From positions 3,720,001 to 3,784,000 of the forward strand of contig NC_018000.1 in NCBI RefSeq assembly GCF_000265205.3: a DNA stretch of 64,000 nucleotides. The letters run 5' to 3'. The stretch is from Sinorhizobium fredii USDA 257. GTDB taxonomy: Bacteria; Pseudomonadota; Alphaproteobacteria; Rhizobiales; Rhizobiaceae. This document shows, piece after piece, positions 47,767 to 54,403 of the stretch. Under the pieces are notes generated by a model. That model was not told where the DNA came from and searched no databases. It saw only the letters and a program-made list of their open reading frames with translations. The translations under genes were made by a program, and so were the position numbers. Each line of letters begins with the position of its first letter. Positions within the stretch are counted from its first letter, which is position 1.

Positions 47767-47795
47767 CTTATAGAGGTGCCTTTGGATTCCCGCAA
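47767..47795 (-). promoter_or_regulatory. Promoter of tRNA-Glu copy 1
   Basis: On the minus strand TTGCGG (47790-47795) and TATAAG (47767-47772) are 17 bp apart. The same pair at the same spacing recurs before tRNA-Glu copies 3 and 4, about 80 bp upstream of each tRNA 5' end. Confidence 0.75.
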
Positions 47796-47850
47796 GGGGA
47801 CCAAGCGCGACTACATTCGATTTTTCTCGGGAAAATGTCGAGGGTAAAAC

Positions 47851-47866
47851 TGGTACGCCCAACGGG
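47851..47866 (+). repeat. attL-like 16-bp direct repeat
   Basis: TGGTACGCCCAACGGG is identical to the last 16 bases (complement) of tRNA-Glu(CUC) including CCA. The other tRNA-Glu genes in this window have either C in place of the T at position 4 of this word (TGGC), so the match is specific to the CUC copy at 58,126. Confidence 0.85.
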
Positions 47867-47898
47867 CGTGCCATTCCTTTGAAATCATTGACGAATTT

Positions 47899-47949
47899 TC
47901 GGGGACATTTCGGCCAATGTTCCCATATCGTTCTAAACCGTTGGGGACA
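47899..47949 (+). repeat. Left-end YGGGGACA motifs
   Basis: TCGGGGACA at 47899-47907 and TTGGGGACA at 47941-47949 lie 33-98 bp inside the left att repeat. They match the five-copy cluster beside the right att repeat, as expected of recombinase arm or excisionase sites. Confidence 0.6.
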
Positions 47950-48063
47950 GTGGTATCCTCTCCTCGCCTCGAAAGAGGCCGGGGCGTCGCGGCTCGATTG
48001 AGTTGACCGACCGCCGACGCCCTCTGCGTTTTTATCGTCCCGAACGCGCCGAGGAATGCGCCC

Positions 48064-48315
48064 ATGTCCAATGATGTCGCCGAAATTGCCTCAATGATTC
48101 GCCGATTGGAAGAGACCGGATTGTCGCGCAAAGCGATTGCCGAGGGTGCGAATGTCGGCGCGAGCGCGATCACGCGGATCATGCTCGGTGATGCCAAGTC
48201 GCCGTCATTCCGGGTGGTCAACTCGATCAAGCGCTTCTATGGCGAAACCTTCCCGAATGCCGATCCGCCGCAGCAACGGTTCGCGCCGGGATGCCAGCCA
48301 CGGGCGGGGCGGTAA
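48064..48315 (+). CDS. Small HTH (XRE-like) regulator of the element
   Basis: An 83-residue protein with a helix-turn-helix: IASMIRRLEETGLSRKAIAE then GANVGASAITRIMLGDAKSP, resembling lambda-repressor-like HTH domains in which helix 3 reads AITRIMLGD. The C-terminus is a short unstructured tail. It has a moderate SD (GAGGAATG) before the ATG. It lies alone at the left end of the element, converging with the tape-measure gene. It may act as the element's repressor, but this is only position-based inference. Confidence 0.65.
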   Translation: MSNDVAEIASMIRRLEETGLSRKAIAEGANVGASAITRIMLGDAKSPSFRVVNSIKRFYGETFPNADPPQQRFAPGCQPRAGR

Positions 48316-48371
48316 AGCAAAGTGGGGGTGCCCCTACTTTGCTTTAGCCTGAAACTTCCCGCCGGCGGGAA
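48314..48371. terminator. Two hairpins between convergent genes
   Basis: AAAGCAAAGTGGGG (from 48,315) and CCCCTACTTTGCTTT (to 48,347) form a long stem. TTCCCGCCGGCGGGAA (48,356-48,371) is a perfect palindrome. They lie between the converging HTH gene and tape-measure gene and probably end both transcripts. Confidence 0.65.
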
Positions 48372-48440
48372 ATTCTTGCAGTGGAATCAAAGGGCAATAT
48401 TGCCGCATGCGGTAATAACTTCTTTAGCCGCTAAACATGT

Positions 48441-50807
48441 TCACGACGGCATTTTTCGCAGCAGTCCGCCCGGGCGCGACTCGGCGACGAGGACGGATCG
48501 AACCGCCGAATTGATCCGCTCGCCGATCTGCCTGCCATCCTCGGACGAGGCGACCACCATGCCGGTTTGAACGTCGACCTTGACGTCGCCGAGATAGGTC
48601 CTCGAATTGTCGACCATTCCCGCGCTGCTGCGCCTTGCCGCCTTCGGAATGACGAGTTCACCCCTTTGCAGGATCGCCGGAAACTCGTCCGGCATGAGAC
48701 CATTGTGCAGCCTCGGCGCGCCCATGAAGACGGCTGGTGAGACCCTGCGCATCGGCGCGGTTGCCCGGACGTCGCCGCCGCCATGATAGAGACCGGCACC
48801 GCCGCCGAATGCAATTGCAGCTTGCCCGCCGCCAAACCCGCCGCCGAAGAGACCGCCGAGCGCGTTTTTGGCGAACATCGCCTCAATCGCCATGTTGATC
48901 ATGCCGTCGATGACGCGGTCGAGCATGTTGCGGAAGGCTTCGCCCGCCGACACGCCGTTCCTCAGATCGTTGACGAAGCCGGAAAATGCCGTCTTCGCGG
49001 TGGAAGCGACCGCCTCGGCCAGTTCCCGCTGCTGCCGCGCCTGCTCCTCGGTCCGGGCGGTATCTTCCTTGCGGGCGGCAGTGAGCCGCCGCTGTGCCGC
49101 CTCGGTGGTCGCGTAGGCCGTCGCCGTGCGCTCGATCTCGGCGCGGACCTGCGGCGTGATGGCAATCCCTTCGGCCTCGGCCTGATGCAGGAGTTTCGTC
49201 GACATCGTCAGCTTGTCGATGGCAATGGCGCGTTGCTCGTCCGACAGCGTCGCATCAGCATTGATGCGGTTTATCTCCTGCTGCAATTCGACAGCCTGCT
49301 TCTCCGACAGCACGACGTCCTGAAGCGATTTCTTCTTACGCTCGCGCTGCCCCTCGCGCCTGAGTTCGACGTGCCACGCCTCGTTCTCAAGCCGGAAGAC
49401 AAGCCCGTAAGCCTCGGCATTGGCGTGCGCCCATTCCCGGACCGCATCCGACTCGAACTGCAAATCGGCGGCGCGTCCGACGTTGTGCTGCGAGCGGCCG
49501 GGCGGTGCGACCCATTTGCGCGCCGCTTCCGGTGAGCCGTATTTCTGCAAAGCCTGCTGCCACAGTTGCGCCTGTCGCTCGATCGAACGCGCGCCGCTGG
49601 TAATTGTGATCCTGCCCGCCTGCTCGCCCGCCGCCGCGAGGAATTGCGCCAACCGGCTCTGGAATTCCGGATCGAGTTCGGTGATGTGCGACAGCGGTTT
49701 GTCCCGCGCGAGATAGTCGCGGAGACCGGTCCTATATGCCTTCGCGTCCTCCTCCCCCTGCTTGATCATCTGCTCGCGACGGAAGATTTCGTTCTGCCGT
49801 TCGATGGTGCCCGCGACCGGCCCGCCCTGTCCGGGAATGGGAGTCATCGACGGCGGCGCGAAGGGCGGCGGCCGCATGTCGATGAACGCCTTCTCAATGC
49901 CCTTGGCCTCGTTCGCTGCCCTTTTCAGGGCTGGCGTCAACCGGCTGTCGATCTTGCCGGTGAGGTCGTCGACCGAGATGCCGGTGAGATTCGCCGCCTG
50001 AGTGATGAGGTCTTGCAGCCGCTTCAACTCGTCGAGACCTGGTCGACCGGCATCGATCTCGGCGCGCCATGCCCTTTGCGCCTTCTGCAGTTCGCGGATG
50101 GCGTCCAGTTGCCCGAGATTGTCCAGCTTCAACGTCAAGTCGAGGAGCGCCTGGTCGACCTCGTCGACGAGGTCGCGCACCGGTTCCCACGCCTTGTCGA
50201 GGAGCGCCTGCTTGTCGGCGAGCTTCTGCGTCTGGTTCGTCGCTTCGAGCAACTGGTCGATGTAGGTCGCCACCTCCGGATTGATGTCCTTCCAGCGGTC
50301 GCGGATCGCCGTCAGTTCGTCGGCCTGCGCCTTGATCGCCTTTTTCGCTTCCTCGCTGCCTTCCTCGGTCGACGAGAAGAATTCGATTGCCTCTTGTGTC
50401 AGGTAGCCGAAGGCGAGGATCGCCGCCGAGACGCCGAGCGATGCCGGTGAGATGAGGCTGGCGAGCGACGAGCCGATGCCCTTCAAGAGCCCGCCCGACT
50501 TGCGCAGATCATCGATGGCGGTGCCCGCCTGCGCCGCCTGCTGCGCCATGACGGTAAAGGGCGAAGCGCCGGACAGCAGCGACGTGGTGACATCCTGAAA
50601 CTGAAAAGAGAGATTGCGCGTCGCGTTCTGCATCGAGGCGGATATCTGCTTCGCCGCCCGATCCGCCGCCGGCCCGACCCGCTTGAAATTGTCGTTTACG
50701 GCATTGGTGGTTTGCTTGACCGTGATGTCGGCGTCCTTCATCGCCCGTTTCAGGCTGGCGATATCGGCGCTAATCGCAAGGATCAGTCTGGTGTCTTCTT
50801 CGGCCAT
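48441..50807 (-). CDS. Phage tail tape-measure protein with internal M15 peptidase domain
   Basis: A 788-residue protein. The N-terminus is a tape-measure type (RLILAISADIASLKRAMKDA, and later SMQNATRNLSFQFQDVTTSL, PFTVMAQQAAQAGTAIDDL) with a hydrophobic segment (about 105-140). Long coiled-coil stretches follow. Around residues 390-480 a VanY/M15-type peptidase is inserted: TITSGARSIERQAQLW, PGRSQHNVGRAADLQFE (zinc His and Asp) and NEAWHVELRRE (zinc His). The C-terminus is the lambda GpH-like Gly-rich end (FGGGFGGGQAAIAFGGGAGL, ILQRGELVIPKAARRSSAGM). It measures tail length and probably cuts peptidoglycan during DNA entry. It is the largest gene of the element. Confidence 0.85.
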   Translation of the reverse strand: MAEEDTRLILAISADIASLKRAMKDADITVKQTTNAVNDNFKRVGPAADRAAKQISASMQNATRNLSFQFQDVTTSLLSGASPFTVMAQQAAQAGTAIDDLRKSGGLLKGIGSSLASLISPASLGVSAAILAFGYLTQEAIEFFSSTEEGSEEAKKAIKAQADELTAIRDRWKDINPEVATYIDQLLEATNQTQKLADKQALLDKAWEPVRDLVDEVDQALLDLTLKLDNLGQLDAIRELQKAQRAWRAEIDAGRPGLDELKRLQDLITQAANLTGISVDDLTGKIDSRLTPALKRAANEAKGIEKAFIDMRPPPFAPPSMTPIPGQGGPVAGTIERQNEIFRREQMIKQGEEDAKAYRTGLRDYLARDKPLSHITELDPEFQSRLAQFLAAAGEQAGRITITSGARSIERQAQLWQQALQKYGSPEAARKWVAPPGRSQHNVGRAADLQFESDAVREWAHANAEAYGLVFRLENEAWHVELRREGQRERKKKSLQDVVLSEKQAVELQQEINRINADATLSDEQRAIAIDKLTMSTKLLHQAEAEGIAITPQVRAEIERTATAYATTEAAQRRLTAARKEDTARTEEQARQQRELAEAVASTAKTAFSGFVNDLRNGVSAGEAFRNMLDRVIDGMINMAIEAMFAKNALGGLFGGGFGGGQAAIAFGGGAGLYHGGGDVRATAPMRRVSPAVFMGAPRLHNGLMPDEFPAILQRGELVIPKAARRSSAGMVDNSRTYLGDVKVDVQTGMVVASSEDGRQIGERINSAVRSVLVAESRPGGLLRKMPS

Positions 50808-50912
50808 GTCTCACCACCTTTTCCGATTTGAAAAAGGCGGCCCGGCAATAGGAAAACCGGACCGCCCCCGGCAGATGCGCCGCCGAGCCCGCGTGAACAG
50901 CGGCGCAAACCG

Positions 50913-51128
50913 TCAATTGCCGCGAAACGCCGACAAGCCGTAAAGTTCGATCAGCTTCTCAAGCATCTCGGCTCGGGAAAGCCTTGTCGCGCTCATCTGC
51001 TCGCCGTCCGGGACGCAATAGAAGCCGGTCCCGTCCGGCATCGTCACAAGCGCGAAGATGCCTTCGCCGGAAAAGCTCTGCCGATGGCGCGCAATGGCGT
51101 CGGCGAGCGGTTCGCATTCAGCCTTCAT
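50913..51128 (-). CDS. Small element protein of unknown function
   Basis: A 71-residue protein: ADAIARHRQSFSGEGIFALV, TMPDGTGFYCVPDGEQMSAT, and a helical end EMLEKLIELYGLSAFRGN. No family recognised. It overlaps the upstream 133-residue gene by four bases (ATGA), so it is translated with it, and it lies 105 bp before the tape-measure gene, where tail-assembly genes are usual. Confidence 0.6.
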   Translation of the reverse strand: MKAECEPLADAIARHRQSFSGEGIFALVTMPDGTGFYCVPDGEQMSATRLSRAEMLEKLIELYGLSAFRGN

Positions 51129-51526
51129 TTCGCGGCCCTCGCTTCCAGTTCCTTCACTCGCGCCTCAAGGAAGTGGAGCGAATTCCTGAGCGTCCCAATT
51201 TCGCTGGCGAACGCCTTGCTCTGGTCCTTCAACGCTTTCTTGACCAGCCGCTCGACGAGCGTTTCGTGCGTGTCTCTCAGTTCCGCAAGCAGCGCCGCCT
51301 CGTCGTCGTAGACGGCGCGCTGCACCTGCATCTCGGTGCGCAGGTCGCCGAAGGCGAGTTCGACGGCCTTGACGATTTCCCCGAGACGTTTGTCGGTACG
51401 CCTTGCCAAGGCCGCGAGCCTCGCCTCGAGTCCGGCTTGTGCCTTGCGCTCGTCCATCTCGCGAAGTTTCCGCGCGGCCCACTGCTCGTAGTCTTCGCCG
51501 TTATCGTCCTTGTACGTGCTCACCAT
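51125..51526 (-). CDS. Coiled-coil protein of the element
   Basis: A 133-residue, mostly helical, charged protein: AARKLREMDERKAQAGLEAR, RTDKRLGEIVKAVELAFGDL, and a leucine-patterned end SEIGTLRNSLHFLEARVKEL. The end looks like a trimeric or dimeric coiled coil. No family recognised. The start overlaps the stop of the capsid-like gene by seven bases, and the stop overlaps the next gene by four. Position after the capsid suggests a structural or chaperone role, but this is not shown by sequence. Confidence 0.6.
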   Translation of the reverse strand: MVSTYKDDNGEDYEQWAARKLREMDERKAQAGLEARLAALARRTDKRLGEIVKAVELAFGDLRTEMQVQRAVYDDEAALLAELRDTHETLVERLVKKALKDQSKAFASEIGTLRNSLHFLEARVKELEARAAK

Positions 51527-52635
51527 GTCACCGCCTCAGTATAAGCGACCGACCCGGCGGACCGCAGACCCCAGCTGACCTGTTGCAGCATGCGCAGACC
51601 GAGAAGCCGCATCTGCCACAGCGAGACCGTGCTGGCGGTTGCGAAGTCCGGAACCGGCAGGCCGTCGTCGTTGACCACGACCGCCTTGTCGGAAATGTCG
51701 AACTGAGGCGCGTCGCCTTCGCCGGAAACGAAAGCGGCGGCATCGATGGCAACGACGGTTCCGGCGGCAAGCGTCGGTGCGGCGATGATCGTTGCGGCGG
51801 CCAAGCCCGGCGCGAGTGTGAGCGCTCTGATGCGCTCGGCGGGCGGCATCAGGTAAACGAGGTCGTCGGCATCGATGGCGGCGGCAAGCGCACCGAGATC
51901 GCGCGCAAGAGCGGCAGCACCACCGCCGCCGGTTGGCGTCAACGGCACGACACCGGCAAGCAAGCCGCCAGGTGCGGCGGCGGTCGCCGCCTCGTCCGAA
52001 AGCATGACGCTGTCCAGAGCCTCGGCCGTGTCCTCGCGAATGATCGCGGACAGGATCGCCTCGACATTCGAATGCTTGGCGAGTTCAGCCGAAAAGATCG
52101 TCAGGATTTTCGCTATAAACGGCCGGATGACGTTCGAAGAGAGGCCAACGCGGCGGACCGGGATCGGGTCGCCTTCGCCGGGAAAGACACCGGCCATCGT
52201 TGGCGTCACGCTATCGTCGCGCCGCGGCACGGGAACCGACGAGACGCCCGCAAGCGAAATCCGCAAGCCGCGTGAGGCGAGCGCAGAATACACACTTTGC
52301 GGCGCGATGACTTCGAGAACACCCGCAAAGGCGGGTTGCACGATTCCCCACGATGCAGCGTCATCTGTAGTCGCCGGGGGCGCAGCCGCGCGGGCTTTCA
52401 GGAAACCGCCGATATCGGAAAGCGCGCGGCTCACATCGGCGTCGCCGGGATAGAGCGAGGCCGCCACCTGGTCGGCATCAGTCTTCCCGAGGAAGGCGTG
52501 AACGCGGCAGATGGCGGCGCGGATGATCGCTTGCTGCGGTGCCTTGGCCCGTTTACGCCCTCGGCGTTCGAGGCTGATCAGGAGATGTTTCTGCTCGGAA
52601 AGCGCGCGCTCGACGCGGGCAAGTTGGTGATCCAT
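51520..52635 (-). CDS. HK97-type phage major capsid-like protein
   Basis: A 371-residue protein with the layout of HK97-fold capsid proteins. It has a helical N-terminus (about 1-85) and then SALASRGLRISLAG and VFPGEGDPIPVRRVGLSSNV. IFSAELAKHSNVEAILSAII leads to REDTAEALDSVMLSDEAATA. The end is DGLPVPDFATASTVSLWQMR, RLLGLRMLQQVSWGLRS and VAYTEAVTW. The IxxDTAxALDxxxL pattern and the terminal W....V.W region are common in this fold. No adjacent protease or portal gene is seen. An SD (GGAGG) lies inside a terminator-like hairpin directly upstream of the ATG. Assignment is by motif pattern, not by search. Confidence 0.7.
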   Translation of the reverse strand: MDHQLARVERALSEQKHLLISLERRGRKRAKAPQQAIIRAAICRVHAFLGKTDADQVAASLYPGDADVSRALSDIGGFLKARAAAPPATTDDAASWGIVQPAFAGVLEVIAPQSVYSALASRGLRISLAGVSSVPVPRRDDSVTPTMAGVFPGEGDPIPVRRVGLSSNVIRPFIAKILTIFSAELAKHSNVEAILSAIIREDTAEALDSVMLSDEAATAAAPGGLLAGVVPLTPTGGGGAAALARDLGALAAAIDADDLVYLMPPAERIRALTLAPGLAAATIIAAPTLAAGTVVAIDAAAFVSGEGDAPQFDISDKAVVVNDDGLPVPDFATASTVSLWQMRLLGLRMLQQVSWGLRSAGSVAYTEAVTW

Positions 52636-52666
52636 AAAAAACCGCCTCCGTTTTCGGCGGGGCGGT
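52636..52666 (-). terminator. Terminator-like hairpin overlapping the capsid gene SD
   Basis: On the minus strand ACCGCC and GGCGGT, with an inner CCG/CGG pair and an AAAA loop, are followed by six T and at once by the capsid ATG. The only SD (GGAGG) is in the 3' arm, so the hairpin could stop transcription or hide the ribosome site. Confidence 0.6.
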
Positions 52667-52832
52667 CGGGTATCGACAACGCTTGCCCGCCGGGGGCTTT
52701 CTCACGGCAAGGGAAAGCATAGCACTTTCATTTCGGAAGCGAAACGATCATGTTTCGTTCCGTCATAGAAGGCCGCAGACGCGCCTTTTCGTTTTGGACG
52801 ATCAATCCATCAGGCGAGGGGTGGAACGGCGA

Positions 52833-53000
52833 TCACCGGGCGAGCCTGTCCGTGTGATCGAAGGGATATTCTCGTCTGGAATATCCGCGAATACGCAAAG
52901 GCGGGTCGGGAAGGCACACAGGACGATAGCGGATCGGGTTGAGGCGGCGAAGGTTGCGGACAATGTGGGGGATATCCCCCAAAGCGATCTTGCTACTCAT
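52833..53000 (-). CDS. Small hypothetical protein of the element
   Basis: A possible 55-residue protein starting MSSKIALGDIPHIVRNLRRL and ending in a basic, Arg-rich tail (PDPPLRIRGYSRREYPFDHT). The case rests mainly on a near-perfect SD, AAGGAGG, four bases before the ATG at 53,000, and on its place 41 bp after the antitoxin-like gene on the same strand. No family recognised; it may be non-coding. Confidence 0.4.
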   Translation of the reverse strand: MSSKIALGDIPHIVRNLRRLNPIRYRPVCLPDPPLRIRGYSRREYPFDHTDRLAR

Positions 53001-53041
53001 TGGTCCTCCTTGGTGGAAATCCATGCCGCGCCGGAACCGGC

Positions 53042-53230
53042 TTATTCGTCGGTTGCCTTCGGCGCGTCGGGATCGCTGCCATTCCTGCGCTGGGCTTCGC
53101 GAATATCGGCGATGATCGTTGCGATCAGATCAGGATCGCCGTCTTCGAGCGCGGCTTCGAGAATGCCAGCCTGATCTTCCGGGGTCTTGAGGAAGTCTTG
53201 GATGTCGAAGCGGATTGTTTCCAGTGTCAT
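53042..53230 (-). CDS. Truncated HigA-like antitoxin (HTH missing)
   Basis: A 62-residue protein whose first about 45 residues match the N-terminal part of the HigA-like addiction-module antidote family: TIRFDIQDFLKTPEDQAGIL and EAALEDGDPDLIATIIADIR. Full members run to about 95 residues with a helix-turn-helix after this point. Here the sequence turns into a polar tail (EAQRRNGSDPDAPKATDE) and stops, so the DNA-binding part is lost. No RelE/HigB-type toxin gene lies beside it. It could be a remnant or an unrelated use of the domain. Confidence 0.6.
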   Translation of the reverse strand: MTLETIRFDIQDFLKTPEDQAGILEAALEDGDPDLIATIIADIREAQRRNGSDPDAPKATDE

Positions 53231-53429
53231 AGAACGACTCTTAGCGGAAATCGGCGGATTAGGCGAGGTTAGCGCCGGTTGCGGGACGGTCAAAAATGGC
53301 AATTTTGTATAGACATAGCCCCCCCATCAACAATTTCCCGATTTTTAGCGTTTGCCTGCGCCGCCGGTCCCGAAGGGACGTCCGAAAGGTTCGAGGACGC
53401 CCCCCTCCCTTCGGCATGGCCCCTTATGG

Positions 53430-53777
53430 TCAAGCGACGATCATCCTTCCATCCTTCAGACGCAACGGTTCGAAGATGTTTTCAAACCATCGTATCCCGT
53501 CCATGGGACCGTGCATGCGCCTCGCCAGATCATCGCATTCATAAGCGATGTTATCCCATTGCTCGAAGGTGAGATAAGGCGCAACGCGTTTGGCGAACTC
53601 GCGATGCTTTCGCTGCCACGGCTTGTAGAAGAACGGTCGATTGAACATATCGGCAGCAGTGTAGACCCGCACTGTCGAGACTCCCATCCTATCGCATCTG
53701 GCATAGAACTTGACGCGGCGTTCGATCTCTTCGCGGCAAAGCGCCAATGCTTCACGGCGTATCGCGTGATAGGTCAT
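53430..53777 (-). CDS. Hypothetical protein of the element
   Basis: A 115-residue, basic and aromatic-rich protein: ALCREEIERRVKFYARCDRM, TVRVYTAADMFNRPFFYKPW, and APYLTFEQWDNIAYECDDLA. No family recognised. Its ATG overlaps the stop of a 12-codon reading frame that itself overlaps the stop of the next gene upstream, so three frames form a chain of stop-start overlaps. It probably belongs to the early or replication part of the element. Confidence 0.6.
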   Translation of the reverse strand: MTYHAIRREALALCREEIERRVKFYARCDRMGVSTVRVYTAADMFNRPFFYKPWQRKHREFAKRVAPYLTFEQWDNIAYECDDLARRMHGPMDGIRWFENIFEPLRLKDGRMIVA

Positions 53778-53812
53778 CGTGCTTCCTCCCTTTCCGCCTC
53801 CAAATCAGTCAT
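53774..53812 (-). CDS. Possible 12-residue coupling ORF
   Basis: ATG at 53,812 overlaps the TGA of the upstream 123-residue gene. The frame reads MTDLEAEREEAR and stops at a TGA that overlaps the next ATG (ATGA). The body contains GGAGG and GGGAGGAAG, which serve as the SD for the downstream gene. It most likely keeps ribosomes moving rather than making a functional peptide. Confidence 0.45.
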   Translation of the reverse strand: MTDLEAEREEAR

Positions 53813-54180
53813 TGCACTTCCTCCTGTTGCCCGGATCGGTGGCTCCGGATTGGCCGTATGAACGGGATGACGTTGCTCGCCGTGTACGCCTTCGCTTTCG
53901 GCACGGGCGGCGGCTTTTGAACGGGTGGCTTGGCCTTCGCCTTGGCCTTCCGCTTGCGCGGCTCGACTGGCTTGCCTGGGTGAGCGCAGCGCCAGCATCG
54001 CCGGTTCGGCGAAAAGCCTGCGGTGACGTGTGCCCGGTAGGCGAACGAAAAGGACGCGCCGCAATCGGCGCATCGGCTCGTCCATTGGGCGACGAGCTTG
54101 CGACCGTCGTCGGACAGGCGGACAGCGCTGCACTGATAGCGTTGCCCGCGATAGGTGACGATGACTCCGGGAGCGATCAT
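53809..54180 (-). CDS. Zinc-ribbon-like basic protein of the element
   Basis: A 123-residue protein with two cysteine pairs, CADCGASFSF and RRCWRCAHPG, that suggest a zinc ribbon (CxxC...CxxC). They are followed by a Lys/Pro-rich linker (EPRKRKAKAKAKPPVQKPPP) and a polar end. The N-terminal part (VIVTYRGQRYQCSAVRLSDD) looks like a small beta domain. Function unknown; nucleic acid binding is plausible. It lies between a large hairpin upstream and the coupling ORF downstream. Confidence 0.6.
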   Translation of the reverse strand: MIAPGVIVTYRGQRYQCSAVRLSDDGRKLVAQWTSRCADCGASFSFAYRAHVTAGFSPNRRCWRCAHPGKPVEPRKRKAKAKAKPPVQKPPPVPKAKAYTASNVIPFIRPIRSHRSGQQEEVQ

Positions 54181-54249
54181 GATGCGGCACCTCCGAAATT
54201 CCCCACGGTGGCGAATTTGCGGGGAAATGCCTTCGGTGCCTTCGCGCCG

Positions 54250-54296
54250 CTATCGTAGTAAAGGGGGCCGCCGCAAAGCGGCCCTCTATTACGATA
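54250..54296. repeat. Long imperfect hairpin inside the element
   Basis: CTATCGTA (54250-54257) and TACGATAG (54289-54296) enclose GGGGGCCGC and GCGGCCC, forming an about 20-bp interrupted stem. It lies 100-150 bp after the ATPase gene and 70 bp before the zinc-ribbon gene on the minus strand. It could be a terminator without a clear T run, or a replication or packaging structure. Confidence 0.55.
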
Positions 54297-54403
54297 GTAA
54301 TAGGAGAGGGCGCGTCGAGTTTCTAAGTGCTTGTTTTCGTTGAACAACAGCCGAGGCATCGAGAGGCGTCGAGGGGAGAGGGCGTCGATCAGCAGAAGTT
54401 GTA

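Noticed and set aside
51520..52635. Gene transfer agent instead of a mobile element
   Set aside because: A GTA cluster has terminase, portal, protease, capsid and many tail genes and no integrase or att sites; here an integrase and att repeats are present and most GTA genes are missing.
52683..53174. 163-codon plus-strand frame inside the element
   Set aside because: It lies opposite the antitoxin-like gene and a small frame with a strong SD, and shows no domain.
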